Below, in pieces: positions 23,979 to 35,668 of a stretch of 64,000 bases of DNA. Source of the stretch: Membranipora membranacea (Eukaryota > Bryozoa > Gymnolaemata > Cheilostomatida > Membraniporidae); NCBI GenBank assembly GCA_914767715.1, contig OU612075.1, forward strand, positions 19,592,001 through 19,656,000, written 5' to 3'. Under the pieces are notes generated by a model. The model was given only the letters and a program-made list of their open reading frames with translations, did not search any database and was not told where the DNA came from. Positions within the stretch are counted from its first letter, which is position 1, and each line of letters begins with the position of its first letter. Made by a program: the position numbers and the translations under genes.

Positions 23979-24499
23979 GTCGATACAAGGCCATACAGTG
24001 TAGCTGCTACCGTTGTACATGCTGGCAAATCGTGCCGTAGTGGGCATTATTATGCGAACGTTAAACACGGAGGAGAATGGCTAACATTTGATGACAAGCA
24101 GGTAAAATTTCTACACAGCTTTTTACGCGCAATTTGATTTGTCTTACGGAAGCACAAGCTAAGGCATCGCCTAACATTACAACTGTATGTAACCCAAAGC
24201 GGGGCAATGTGTATTGCTGCTGTCAAGTAGTGGCTTCGTGCAGAGTCTTTGGCCCAGTGATATATTATAACAATTGTTCTCAAGTCAGTGCAGGCCCTAA
24301 CTATTTGTTCATTAACATATGATTATAAGTATATATTAATTTGTTCTAGGTCTCCAAGCTGTCAACTCCATTCAAAGACGATGCATACACGCTGCAATAT
24401 GTTTTACAGGTGCGTCTCAAGTTTAAGTGGCTCGTTTTGTGTGTTGTTCAAATTTATATTCTATAATGTCTTTTTTCCTAGCTTTCTGAGGATGAATAA
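23979..24499 (+). CDS. C-terminal end of a ubiquitin-specific protease (USP), three exons
   Basis: Exon 23979-24101 reads YSVAATVVHAGKSCRSGHYY then GGEWLTFDDKQ. Exon 24350-24409 reads VSKLSTPFKDDAYTLQYVLQ. Exon 24482-24499 reads LSEDE and stops. All junctions are phase 0 with AG/GT (donors GTAAAA and GTGCGT). The order V-V-H-x-G-x-S-x3-SGHYY...W..FDD..V...AY.L.Y is the closing part of the USP fold, where the His of GHYY and the Asp of FDD belong to the catalytic triad; both are present. USPs are Cys proteases that remove ubiquitin. The Cys box (N-terminal GL.N.GNTCY-type) is not in the 20-24 kb upstream sequence as far as I can see, so this is either the 3' end of a gene with very long introns or an orphan fragment. 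No stop or frameshift is seen in the part present. Confidence 0.75.
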
Positions 24500-24544
24500 C
24501 ATTGTCTCACAAAAATATTATGTATATACTATGCCTAATACTGT

Positions 24545-24600
24545 CCCAACAGACTCCAACAGCTATTTAATGGTATAAATATTTATGATCGTCTGTTGGG
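24545..24600. repeat. 10-bp inverted repeat
   Basis: CCCAACAGAC at 24545-24554 faces GTCTGTTGGG at 24591-24600, a perfect match with a 36-nt spacer, just downstream of the USP stop codon. It could be a transcript hairpin or a chance repeat. Confidence 0.5.
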
Positions 24601-25397
24601 AGAGAAAGTGTTTCAACTAATCAAAGGTATTGTGCTATAGTGAAACATGGCAAAAAGAGGAATAGAAAAAAATGGAATAATTCAAAGGCCTTTTTTCCTA
24701 CAGACTTCATAATTCCGCAGACTGTGCATCAACATACTCGGTATTACAGGTCCAAGTTTCATAAAAATCCATCAACCTAAGTCTTCGATACACCCGGAAT
24801 AAAAATTTCAGTGTGGATTTTACTAAGCTTGCAGGTTTAGGACATTGCTTACTGTGACATCAAGCCGGACACAACGCCCTGACATGACGGAATTTTAGTA
24901 CACATAAGGTTGGATGTCTCGGTATATCAATGAAACAAGAAAATTTAGATAATGTAAAATTTCAAGTGACCAGAACACGATTTAAAATTTGCATGTTTGG
25001 TAATTATTATCTACCCTCTACTGTTTGTGTTTTACTATAGTGTACACATATCTATTATTGACCAGCTCCTTAATGTGAAGTGATTTGCTTTGGCCAAGCA
25101 CCCTGCTTAACCTGTGACCATAAAGTATCTGCTTTTCATGAGGTGTGTTTTTGCAAGTTGTTATTATTGATGTTTAGGTGCAGCAAGCTAAAGAGTAAGT
25201 CTGTAAGCAATTCATGGTTACCTGTTCTCGTTCGCATTACCGATGTAGTAAATGGTGTTTTTTTCTGAAGGTATATCTGAGCAGATATTCAGATTCTTCT
25301 CTTATATTTCACTTTAGTCGCCTAGATAATATTTATGGAGTACTCTACATTTTAATCATAGTATTCAATAACTAATAAACCTTGTATCGTTACTAGG
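24601..25397. other. No gene recognised
   Basis: No motif-bearing frame. The only long plus-strand frame (25080-25268) is Cys-rich at its start but has no family pattern. Confidence 0.4.
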
Positions 25398-25640
25398 TTG
25401 TCTACGCCCTCACCCTCTGGTGCTCCTGCACCATCTCTGAGCGTCTCCCATGAAAGTGTGCCATCCCTGAGCGCCCCTGGTGAAAGTTTACTATCTCTGA
25501 GCGCCCCTGGTGAAAGTGTACTATCTCTGAGCACCCCTTATGAAAGTGGACCACCTCTGAGCGCCCCCGACCAAAGTGGACCACCTCTGAGCGCCCCCGA
25601 CCAAAGTGTACCACCTCTGAGCGCCCCGGCCTCATGATAG
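25398..25640 (+). repeat. 30-bp minisatellite with an open decapeptide frame
   Basis: Seven units of 30 bp from 25431 to 25640, each close to (C/T)CATCTCTGAGCGCCCCTGG plus TGAAAGTGTA. Because 30 is divisible by three, the plus frame is open and encodes about seven copies of a PSLSAPGESV-like decapeptide. The complementary strand is open too (RSEVVHFGRG-like unit). An acceptor-like TTACTAG lies at 25390-25396, so the plus frame could be an exon. Without that it is a noncoding VNTR. Units differ by point changes; the fifth and sixth are nearly identical. Confidence 0.85.
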
Positions 25641-25823
25641 TGGAATATCTCTGATGGAAAGCAGCGTCATCTCTCTATCGAGGTGAGTTAACCATGTGCA
25701 ATTTTTGCATGTAGTCTCTAAATCTGTGAAACCATGTTGGCCATGCTTGCCTACATAAATCTAATTGTATTTTCCCAAACCAGCAGGCACTTTTAGTTCG
25801 AGATTTTCTTACATTAGGGTATC

Positions 25824-25924
25824 TCCATAGGTATATACACAACACTAGATCGGACAGTGCATGTTATAATTCCTATGCAGAAGTGTGTGAATTCCTATGC
25901 ATGTGTTTTGTATATACCTATGGA
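25824..25924. repeat. MITE-like 101-bp inverted repeat
   Basis: TCCATAGGTATATACACAAC (25824-25843) faces TTTTGTATATACCTATGGA (25906-25924). The 20-bp arms differ at one position. The inside also has weak symmetry (GTGCATG / CATGTG). Size and structure fit a small palindromic MITE; no clear target duplication was found. Confidence 0.55.
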
Positions 25925-25929
25925 CATCT

Positions 25930-27395
25930 CTGCTTGAATGTTTTCATATAATCGTTGATATTGAGTTGACCTTTTCAGCAAGAATGGATGCCCTTGCTTT
26001 CAGTCGCTCATTAAAATTGAAGAGTTGTCTGCTCTTTTAATCACCTTTATCTAGCAGAAAATCCATATCTCAGTGTGGATCTCGCAATGATTTTAGCCTA
26101 CATGGTCAGCGCCAGACGTATTAGTTTGTATATGTCGGTTATTTTTTCTCAGTGACAGTAACGACAATGCGGATGATGTAGTGTTTGTCAGTTAAGGAGT
26201 AAAACAGGAACATGTTGAATTGTCATACAGAGACCAAGTTGATTTTCGGAACCCTGGGATAGAAATAGAAAATTGGAATAACCATTGTTATTGTGAGTGG
26301 CATTGGTCAGCGTTTCTCTGATAGTGTATCTTTGACCTGCCTGGTTGGTGCTAACTTTGGTTATCAAGTACGGTCATTTTTTTCTCGAGATTGCTAGCGT
26401 CACTACTGATGGAAGGAAAAACCCACCAAACTTGACATATATATGACATGTTCCTAACAAGTGTTTGGGGTTTGTGACACGTCCCCATCAGCATCCAGAT
26501 TTTTAAAGCTATCAGCTTTGGGCCAGCTTAAATTAGCTTTGGCTTCATTTCATATAGTCTTCATTGGTGGGCTTTTCTTTCTTGCGTCACTACTATGTGA
26601 ATTTCACCTGATTGCTCTCATTGATTAGGTGATTTATTGGCTTTCCTGTTATGTAGTAAAATGAAGACGACACCTTGACCTTGGTCCATGAAAGGGTGGC
26701 ATGAACACATCTCAGTGTCTTGCATCAATGAGCTACACCCATCATGTGCATGTTATGTTATGTTATGTTAATCATCAGGGTAACCTAAATATAAGCCGGT
26801 TTCAACATCTGTCACTGTCACACATTCATTACTGTCCACATACAGTTGCCTGTCAAGCATGTTATCATCCATGCCAATTCTGATCTGGGTTCCTGATTAG
26901 AACGACTAAACATTCCTTCCTTTCCACTGGGATATTTCCGATTAGAGATGTTTTTAAATTCAGTGAAAGATGAGACTTTCTTTGAAGGATGGAAATGTGC
27001 AGGTGTTGGTTTCAAATGTCAAAATGATCCCACAACTTCGGTTTTTTGTTGTTGCAGAAACCCTAAAAGGCGCCTTACATCATCCACTTAATCTGACTCG
27101 GAGGACTTCAGTCGCAGGTACTGTATTCAGTTATCTATTACCTGTCATCTCTACTATACTTAAAGGGGGACTGCTCTGGAACGAATTTACCCTCTCGGCT
27201 TCTCCAAAGTTTACTAACACAATGCCCTATCACTTGCTTGGGTCTACACACTTTACTCTAATTAATTTACACATATATCGCATAAATTGCCATAAATCAT
27301 CCCCATATTTTGATACCAATGCAGCAGACAACAACAAGCAGACAACTCTTTATATATATGGAAATAATGTCAAAAATGATTTGTGCATACAGTAC
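25930..27395. other. No recognised gene; one possible exon
   Basis: A splice-bounded 60-bp block at about 27056-27117 (acceptor TTGTTGCAG, donor GTACTG) is open but motif-free. The 142-codon frame over 26970-27398 shows no family pattern. Confidence 0.35.
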
Positions 27396-27396
27396 T

Positions 27397-27474
27397 AGGA
27401 TTCGAACCCACATGATCGGTGAACATAGTCAATTTTAAACTGTAAATCATACCGCTAAGCAACAGCTGCGCATA
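27397..27474 (-). repeat. tRNA-like SINE head
   Basis: On the minus strand, TTGCTTAGCGGTATG (A-box-like) is followed about 40 nt later by GTGGGTTCGAATCC (perfect B box), the spacing of a tRNA promoter. The stems are not well paired, so this is a SINE head or tRNA pseudogene. It differs from the family-1 SINE body. Confidence 0.55.
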
Positions 27475-27825
27475 TGATAACATCACAACTTTCACTATCA
27501 GAAGCTTGCCTGATGATGTCACAAGTTCTAAACCAAAATTTTGACTTCAATTCATCTTTGAACGTCAATTCATCTTTAAACGTCCGCATAGCCACGATGT
27601 CCATCATGTCATTTCCCTTATGTTTTTTTTCAAATAAAGCTATATAACTCATCAGCAAGTCCACGGAGTTATTCTTCACAGAATGTATTAGTTCCTCGAG
27701 TGCAATCATGAGCTAAATTTGAAATAAATATTTGCATCCCCTCGCCATTATATCTACAAACATAAAACAAATCTATCAACATAATAGTCTAAGAATACTG
27801 AGGATTGATATCATTTCTATTGCAG

Positions 27826-29735
27826 TACCTGTCATGGTGGATTCCTGGGCTCCATCTTCCTACAGATATACCACACTACAAAACATCAGAGGCTATATCA
27901 ACTATGCTATCTTGCCCTGAAGAGAGCGTAATCAAGGCCGGTGGCTTGATATCAGAAGTGAAATGTAACACTGTGTTTGTATGCGAGGCCCTTACTCATA
28001 AACAGAGACTAGACCTCCGACGTGACAATATGAGTGTTTGGAAAGAAGGCCACCGCAGCACCGGCATGCCATACAGAGATGCGGACAGTGTTAGCGATTA
28101 CCAGGCCGATACTTATGTTTGGCGCGCCAACTTCATATGCAAAAGCTACCAAAGCTTAAAATCAGAAATCTACCGAGCTGAAAGACTGCCTGATGGCTCT
28201 GTTGGAAACTTGATCTGTCCAGTAGTCATTGTGTACAGATTTGAAGGTATCCGAGTAAGCGTCAAAGTGCTACCCCACGGAAATGCCGAAACTGGCAGAG
28301 CCTCCCATCCAGCAACAAAAACACTACTTGAAGAGCTTAAAGAAGCGAGTACTGAGGACATCGCACCATCAAATATCAAATAATAGTAGATGCAAGATGT
28401 TTTGTGTTGTTTAACCTCTCCTATTAGCGCAATCATTGATTGAAAGCAGAATGTTATCAACAGGCAATGCGCATTCTCATTAACTGTTTGAGGTAGAATA
28501 AGGGGAACGCAACTCCAAAATTAAGATATTTTTACCATTTGAGACTCAATAGGTGTGATTGAAGTTGAGTTTTATGTTCTACAGTGTGTAGAAGCTAAAA
28601 CATGCTATCTCTCATTAGTTTGCCTATTCTTGGACTTGCTGAACCTGTATATCATCATTCTCACGGCACCAATCAAACCCTTTTCTTGTTTGTTTTTAAA
28701 CATCAAGATTATAGCTAAGTTATGGGCCTTTGCGCAAGCAAAGGTACCTACAAAGTTTTGGAAATCTTCTCAAGCCTCGTTGATCGACCATAACTATGTG
28801 TACAGAGCTTAGTTCACCGATTCAAATATCTCGCTCAAAAGGTTATTGCACTGTTAATAGTTGAATATTGACATCATTAGAGTCCCAGTAGTGAATCTCT
28901 GGTTAAAAAGGGAGAAAAGGCGACTAGCTGTTATTACTCTGATCGCAGTCTGCCTATCCAAGTGTATTTCGGAGGAGTTGAAGTTACAGCCTAAAGGTTG
29001 TGCGCCTGCATATCCCATGCTTCCAATGTAAACCTAGGCTCCGTTTTGAGATAGCTGTCGCCTCAATCAGATCGTAATAGTAAGAGGCAATTTTATAACT
29101 CCCGTATTCTGCCCTGAGCTGACAAAACAGTATCTAAATTCCACAATTTAATTTTTGATTACTTATAATTTCCAAGTCTGAGCTAAATTTCATTAAATTG
29201 TCCCATTCTCATGCTGAAACAACTAATGAAGTAAAAACAAAAAGAACAAAATAATTAAACCTTACAGTAATCTTATTTACATTATTCAACTCTTATATTC
29301 GGCAACCAAGACAGAGATATTGTGTTTTGCCAGCTCAGGGCAGAATTGAGCTCATTCGCTTGTTGCAGTTAAAATAATTGCCAGCATTGACAATTTCCTA
29401 TTGCAGGAATCGCTATCTCGCCCTAGAGCCTCAGCAGCGAATCTAGCCGCTGTGCCACGAGGAGTGAAGCACATTCAGGATTTGAGACACTTTACTAGCA
29501 AGAAATCTGAAGTTGACATACACCAAACACTGACAATGATGATGGTCAACGGAGAAAATACATCGCCCAGTGAGAAGTTTATTCGACGCATCACAACTGA
29601 CTCCGATAACTATTCAGTATTCTTGCAAACAGAAAACATGCTGGATTTCATGGTTCAAAAGTGTGCAACAAGTGACAATGCATCGCCTATCCATGTAGAT
29701 ACAACTTACAAACTAACTAATAAACATTCGCCATG
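27826..29735 (+). pseudogene. Transposase relic of an uncharacterised MULE-like family, two exons
   Basis: Block 1 (27826-28383) reads DLRRDNMSVWKEGHRSTGMP, LKSEIYRAERLPDGS and VIVYRFEGIRVSVKVLPHGN. Block 2 (29407-29735, after a TTGCAG acceptor) reads AAVPRGVKHIQDLRHF, KFIRRITTDSDNYSVFLQT and ASPIHVDTTYKL. This is the domain order I know from repeat proteins of corals, molluscs and fish: W..G......P, a VV.Y.F.G...V...PHGN strand, a LPR...Q...R motif, then a 'hDxTY/F' strand whose Asp is the first catalytic acid of an MULE-type DDE core. Block 1 ends at a TAA with no good donor, and the frame stops soon after DTTY, so the later acids are missing. Confidence 0.6.
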
Positions 29736-29907
29736 AGCTATGAGAGCACATCTTAACTCAGACTAAACGCGAAACTTCTTAAATACCCTTACAATGTAGG
29801 CTGAGATCAAGACTACAGAACACAAAAATCAGTGCAATCACAGAGACCAGCAACACAAGCAACTGCAACAATGTAAGTGTGGACTTGGGAAACGATGACT
29901 GTGATCT

Positions 29908-30342
29908 CTAATCGATTATCAGGGTGAGATTGAGGATGGATGTCTCGCTGTCAGGATTGACATGCTGCTCAAAAGGAAAACATGAAACTGATGTGTAATA
30001 TTCATGATCAATGTCCAAACAGACTAAGCTTCCTGACAGAGCAAAAGCTTTGTTGGTCATTAACATGAACTGATATGAGGAAAACGGAGGCTCCTCCGGT
30101 ATAAAAATTACTGGTGGTGGAGCAAAGTTATCAGCAAGACGGGACAGCTTAACTCTCAGAGCACACAGAGTCGGGTGTGAACCAACCAGGACTAGTTTGA
30201 TGAAGTGAAAAAAATGACCTGCATAGTAATCCTGCACTAATATTGCATAAATCAGTAGTCTTTTTTTTTCAATATTTTGATATAATTGATGTAGCCAGGG
30301 GCCAAAATGATTACCAAAGGAAATTAAAAGAAAGTCGAACAC
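29908..30342 (-). other. 144-codon open frame, unknown
   Basis: Among the longest uninterrupted frames in this AT-rich DNA. The protein-like part starts after an acceptor-like CAAACTAG (near 30195): VLVGSHPTLCALRVKLSRLA, then APPPVIFIPEEPPFSSYQF and a D/E-rich end. No signature residue set matched a family I know. A chance open frame cannot be excluded, but the length and mixed composition argue for coding ancestry. Confidence 0.3.
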
Positions 30343-31490
30343 AGCAGGTTTTTCAGAGTTGATATTATGATGTTGCAGGCGTAAATATTATAAGATTTAC
30401 TCATAAAAAATAGAGATTCTGATGTTTTGATAGACCATAATTATAGATTTTGAAGACTAATTAATAAAATTTGTAATAGTGGCTGTAGAAAGTTACAAAA
30501 TAACACCATTATATAGGCTGTTTTCCAGTTTTTTCCTCATTATGATGCATATGTGGATTATTGAGTTAAATGTGTCATAAATGTGCCGAGCATGATTAAA
30601 AGCCTGCATCCAAAACAAATTTCTGGCAATCTTTTGAATGTCAATAAGTACAGTTAATCAAACCCGTCCTATATTTTCACATATGCCTGCCTATAAAGAC
30701 ATCCAATGTTGTGACAATGTAGCTTTGATATTAATCTAGGCCAACCCAGAATCTGATCACCAAATCGAAAGAAACAGCGATTTTTTTGATTTGATATACT
30801 TAAGATCTCGGCTGACGGAAACGATGTAGGTGAAGGAAATCATCAGCTTCTCCCGACTTAAAGGTGCGTTGCTGCCACTTGCTAAATGCTTTTTTGCAAT
30901 CACGATCATATAGGGCCAGTTAGGTTAGAGCTAAATTAGAATCAGTGAACTCAGGGGCGTACCATATCTTAATTCACTATCATACTCAATTCACATATCT
31001 CAATTCACGTAAGTCATACCACACTACTAAGTATAATTATGACAGTTTTTATCAAATATGATTGTCCTAAATAGGCGCCAGCTTTTATTGCCCACAAATA
31101 TTAACATGGGCAAACATGAATAAGCAAGAACAGTAGATACCAACCACTATGATTGTTTATAAAATTGGCTATTGCCCAGACAGAACTGGACATGTATTGT
31201 GGGCACCCATCCACCCCCGACAGCCTGCTCAGGCTAACCTAGGAGTACCCAAATGAGTGCTCCAGGGAGTAATTCTGGGCTAAATAACAGACCTAGACCT
31301 TTACCAAACGAGGTTGTTGCGTACCAAATATTTATCTGGGCGTGTTAATAAAATTCCTGTGGGTGTTGGGGTATTTGGATTATTGCTTCAATATTGAATT
31401 AAAAACCAAATTTCATGAAACAGCCAGTCACTCAAGCTTAGCTGCTATACCGAGGTCATGAGAACACACTTTTCCTGCTTTACAGGCAAA
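30343..31490. other. No gene recognised
   Basis: Neither coding blocks nor repeats were recognised. Confidence 0.45.
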
Positions 31491-31494
31491 TGAT

Positions 31495-31655
31495 GAAGCG
31501 TTGATAGCTGCAGTCCATCACTGGGGATTGATCAGCTCCCAGGTGTGCTACGACCTGCCCGCAAACAGAGAGCATTATGGCGTAGATAAGGCACTGATAT
31601 TTCACCACCCATGCCATGGGATGGGTGAGTGAAAAGACACCTGATTTTAATAAAC
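31495..31655 (+). repeat. SINE family 1, copy C (5'-truncated)
   Basis: The body shares CCCAGGTGTGCTACGACCTG with CCCGCAAACAGAGAG and the tail ATGGGATGGGTGAGTG, then CTGATTTTAAT, with copies A and B but in the opposite orientation. The tRNA-like head is missing or unrecognisable. Confidence 0.65.
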
Positions 31656-32021
31656 CTTTTTAATCGACTGAAAACAGGCTCACCAGAGCTGTAAAAAAGA
31701 AAAGTTCAGGATGGAATCGAGTCTCCTCATACAGTACTTAAAAAGTTGTTTTGTTGCATTCAAAACCGGATCCCTAACCCTAACAGCCTGAATTAGAAAG
31801 ATGTGATTTGTTCAGCACTTTTTCATAGTAATGTCTTGATAATTCCTGAATTTCGAAAACTTTATAAGTGTGTATATAAATTTAAGTTAACTCCATCTTT
31901 CTGGAAATAAATAATTATTAATCCAGGTGAGGGGTGGATATTTTGCACAGTTTATGTGACAATTGTACATGTTTGCTCTTGCCCAGTTTACTAACAATCC
32001 TTTCATTTCCTTTTCTTGCAG

Positions 32022-32370
32022 CAAACAGCAAGAAGGAACAAATTTCAGCGATAGGATACTGTTGACCTTGTTCAGGGGTTTATCATCATAACCAGTTTTA
32101 TGGCTGAACTAGCGGATATGTATGGTGCGACCGCCTTGACAGATGCCACACACATTGTGAACAACACTTGCACAAACATACTAAACATGGTAGCTGTCTT
32201 CACAGATGAAGGTTATCAACCTGCTTCTTTTTTTCTGACCAGCAAGGAAGACACAGTTACCATATCAGCTTTCCTTATGCATTTGAAGGTTGTTTGATGT
32301 TTTCAGTTGCCAAACTAGATGTCAGATGATTCTGCTGCACAACAGGATGCTATTAGACAAGTTTATCCAG
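32022..32370 (+). pseudogene. MULE-type transposase catalytic core with in-frame stops
   Basis: After a TTGCAG acceptor, one frame reads FMAELADMYGATALTDATHI, then EGYQPASFFLTSKEDTV and ISAFLMHLK. It continues through a TGA and a TAG to MSDDSAAQQDAIRQVYPG and a GTAACT donor at 32371. TDAT(H/Y) is the first catalytic Asp strand, F-F-L-x6-T-x-hydrophobic-x2-F/L-x-L-K the next helix, and MSDD...A..QVYP the second Asp (family: MTDF..AE..AI...FP). Three stops (one before the first motif) show loss of function. It belongs to a different MULE lineage from the 21.3-kb tail. Confidence 0.75.
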
Positions 32371-33132
32371 GTAACTGTTTATGCTGCTGCTTACAATATA
32401 AAATATGCCTGTGTTCACATTGAAACAATTTTGCTTGCCTTGCAATTTTGTTGTTGCAACACACTTGATACACAGTTGCGACCCAGTTGCAACTGTTCCT
32501 AAGACCGTGCAAATGGTCAACAACTGTGCATTTGCAGTTGTGCATTTTGTCATTTTGATAAGGAGACGATTGCTGCTGTTGAGACCATGAAGTATACAGG
32601 ATCATGTAAAATTACTCTCTGAGTATTTTTCATGCTGGAATTCATTCGATATATATTCCATGGCACGTTTTATGGTTTATGTAAAGAAACTTTATAAGGG
32701 AGATTTCATGGCTAATTTTTCATTCCAAGCTCACTCATGCTCAGCAGAATTTTCCAAGCCACATAACTGATACCAAATGAATATGAAATTTAAATCATGA
32801 AACATTGTAGCAGCATCTTTGTTTCTGGTTGGTCCAAGCTGACAGGTAATTTCCCATTTGAATAGGAATTCATGACTACTGGTTAAGTTTCAATACCCAA
32901 TTTTTCTGTTGCATTCTTATGCTCAAAAACAAAGATATTTTGTCTCGAGTATAATATGTTTTTTTTGTTCGTCAGATACTAACAGCAACAGAGTTACATA
33001 ACTCTGCATTGATGCCATGAAGACAAGAGGGTATTTGAAGGCAGACTGTATGACCCTATACAGAATGTGTTACAAGGGGAGCTTGTGTTGCAACCAATTG
33101 CTAATTCACATGTTTATTGTTGTGTTCTCATG

Positions 33133-33360
33133 TAGCTACTAGCCTTATTAAACAGCAGGTATACTCTACCTGAATTTACCTCAGACATCAAAAATTCTTT
33201 AGACAGCAATGATGACGAGGCACCAAAACCGAAGTTTCTCAAAAAATTATTAATCAAATAGCTAGCCAATTGCTTCTCAACAACATTCCCTGTGACAACC
33301 TGTAAGTGTGGAAATGCAAAGTATATCCAAAAATACAAGGGGTGCAGGCCAGCATTGATA
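33133..33360 (+). other. Possible coding block with Cys pattern
   Basis: YTLPEFTSDIKNSLDSNDDE and KPKFLKK precede one TAG, then TTCKCGNAKYIQKYKGCRPA and a GTACTGG donor. The CxC...C spacing is suggestive of a zinc site, but no family is matched. It may be a later exon of the 32-kb MULE or of the next relic. Confidence 0.3.
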
Positions 33361-34025
33361 ATCAGGTACTGGTATAATTCCCAACACTATCAGCTGCATA
33401 AGTATTCAATGAAGAGTTGACTGTTTCTTTTGGCAGAGAGACTATTCATTCTGCCTCCCGGACACCATTCTAGTAACAATTTTTGCTGCAGTGTTGGTGG
33501 GGGAACTTACTTTCAATATGTATTTTACAGGTATGCAGATCGACTGCAGCTGAGAGTTGTTATAAACAAACTGGTGTTGGCACACTACAAACTAAGATCG
33601 AGGCTGGGATCAAGTAACAAGATATAAGTTTGATCTTGCTGTTTGGCTTATCTTGAGGTTGAGAGTTAGCCTCTTACCAACTCAGGAAAATGACGTAATA
33701 TGTTGTTGACAGGATTCAGTAGTTTATACAATCCAGGAGCAGATTGGAGATTGATTCTTATCTCTAGATGAGCTTGTGCATCCTATCAGTTGACAGTTCG
33801 TTACAATTTCAATCCTGTCCCAACTCGAGATACTTACAATGACTTTTCTCTGCTCATATCCAATATAATTCAGAGCGTGGCACTTCAACCCACAAACCTA
33901 ACAAAAATTTGCCTGTTCTTAAAAAACGATCTCACAATCACGTAACAGCTTAGATTATGAGCTATTCACATTATCATTATGAATTATAGAAACATCCTTT
34001 TGACGAGAGTCAATAACGATTGCAG

Positions 34026-35406
34026 CGTGTGCGGGTGATCAGCTGCCAAGGCTGATGGAGGATATCACCAGATTTGCTCCAAAAAAGAGTCAATCGGCCT
34101 CAAAAAATCCTGAAAACTCTCCAACTAAGAGGGAAACAACATTTACTAGGACGCCAAACAAGGTAGAGATGAATCATGGACACAAGTTATAGACTGTATT
34201 AATTTACAGTCGTTATGTGTCTGTATGAGTAGAAAGATCGTCTTGGAGAGAAATATTAAAACTTGAAAATTCTGGAAGGCCAGTAGGCATCAACTGAGTC
34301 AATTTTTATCCCAGAAGCCTCATAATTCCAACATGAGTGTACAGTTCAAGAAGAAAATATGATCATATGATAATCTTCATCACTTTGTGTTCATGAGCCA
34401 TTTATGCAATATAGACTCTAAGGCATGTGGATGACAGAGAAATTGTTGAGCTACAGAGAGAGCTTGTCCCTGCCGATGATGTGATCTTTGAAGGCTTACG
34501 TTAGACAGCTGTGGTGCTAGGCAAACTGCAGAGAATGCTACGTATGTCATCGACAAATGGCCAGCACTCACTCAGCAGATATATGTGAGTAGAGGGCATG
34601 AAAAAAATATTTCATTAACGTCACTATTGCGGGTTGCTTCATGTATTAATGCTGGGGCCAAATAGGCTATTATGAATCTTGACTCCAATGTGATGAATTT
34701 TTCAAACCCACTTGAGCGTGACAAAACCAAAACAAGAAACGCAAGCTTGGAATACACGTTTTCACTTATACGGGGGGTGGGAGGGATATTACAACCAAAT
34801 ATTCAGTCAAATTCGTCAAAGAAGTTGCTGAACAAGTATGGCCTATTTCAACAATTTCAAAATATGGATCATGTAGCAAAATTAACTTTTTTCCACGACT
34901 TCACCAGAACACCAACTGTTGACTGACATTGTTATGAACCTAAGAAGACTGAAACATGTCGGTCAGCTAAGTCCTGCTTGCCAAACTTCTTCGTTGAAAG
35001 CATTTTATTCCCTGTTCAACCACTATGCAAGGGTCTACGAATAGTCTATTCGAAATTTAACAAGAAGGCAACTGTCAGGAAAGTTGGCAAGGCAGCAAAT
35101 TATGGTAAATATGACGCAGCTACATGTATTATTTTCCGCCTATGATTCTATGAGGTCATGTTTGGTCCTTTATTATCTACTGTAAGCATATTACAGCAGC
35201 GACATGCAGAAGTTAAATCAAAATGGTAACACTGTTTTACATTGTGTTGCTAGAAAATGGAAGAAACGTTATGCATCGTGGGGCTAAAGCAAAGTCTAGA
35301 CAACGTAAAAAATCACTTTCTAGTTGCAGCAATTATCAATGATAAGAATGCCTACATCAGCAGCTCTATGGCGAAGTCCGAGCCAACTATCGATCACTAT
35401 TTTTAG
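34026..35406 (+). pseudogene. Multi-exon relic of an uncharacterised family with KWPAL motif
   Basis: Blocks: 34026-34162 (CAGDQLPRLMEDITRFAPKK, Ser-rich tail); 34423-34584 (DDREIVELQRELVPADD, frame change, then RQTAENATYVIDKWPALTQQ, donor GTGAGT); about 34672-35106 (LLNKYGLFQQFQNMDHVA, later FNKKATVRKVGKAAN); 35254-35406 (METLCIVGL-type helix, KNHFLVAAIINDKNAYISSS, ending EPTIDHYF and stop). A RR.......V....KWPAL helix followed by a Leu-rich region and a C-terminal 'GLc.yL.....L' helix recalls unnamed zinc-finger- or SAM-associated repeat proteins of fish and invertebrates; this rests on memory. The last eight residues look like a PCNA-binding box lacking its Gln. Confidence 0.4.
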
Positions 35407-35668
35407 AATTATTCCTACTTATTCAATCGATATTTTTATTCTATTTTAAGCGATAAGTTCTCAGTATTGTGATGAAAATTCAGAAGAAATTTGACGAGTT
35501 CACCAACAACATTGCAACAGGTGTAGCGATTGAAATGTGAGAAAAACTACTTTTAGGAAAGGCAGAAAAAGCAAGAGTCCTTCAATAAAAATGAGCAATG
35601 TGTGATGAGCCAAAACTGCATGATAACATATCCCTCTAGTCAGACATATTCACACTCCTGACCCACGC

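Noticed and set aside
26970-27398. 142-codon plus-strand frame
   Set aside because: No family motif, Ile/Leu/Asn-rich composition as expected of AT-rich noncoding DNA, and it crosses an apparent donor site (GTACTG near 27118).
32289-32306. 18-base GT...AG segment inside the 32-kb MULE frame read as a tiny intron
   Set aside because: Too short for a spliceosomal intron; length is a multiple of three, so reading through with stops fits a decayed exon better.
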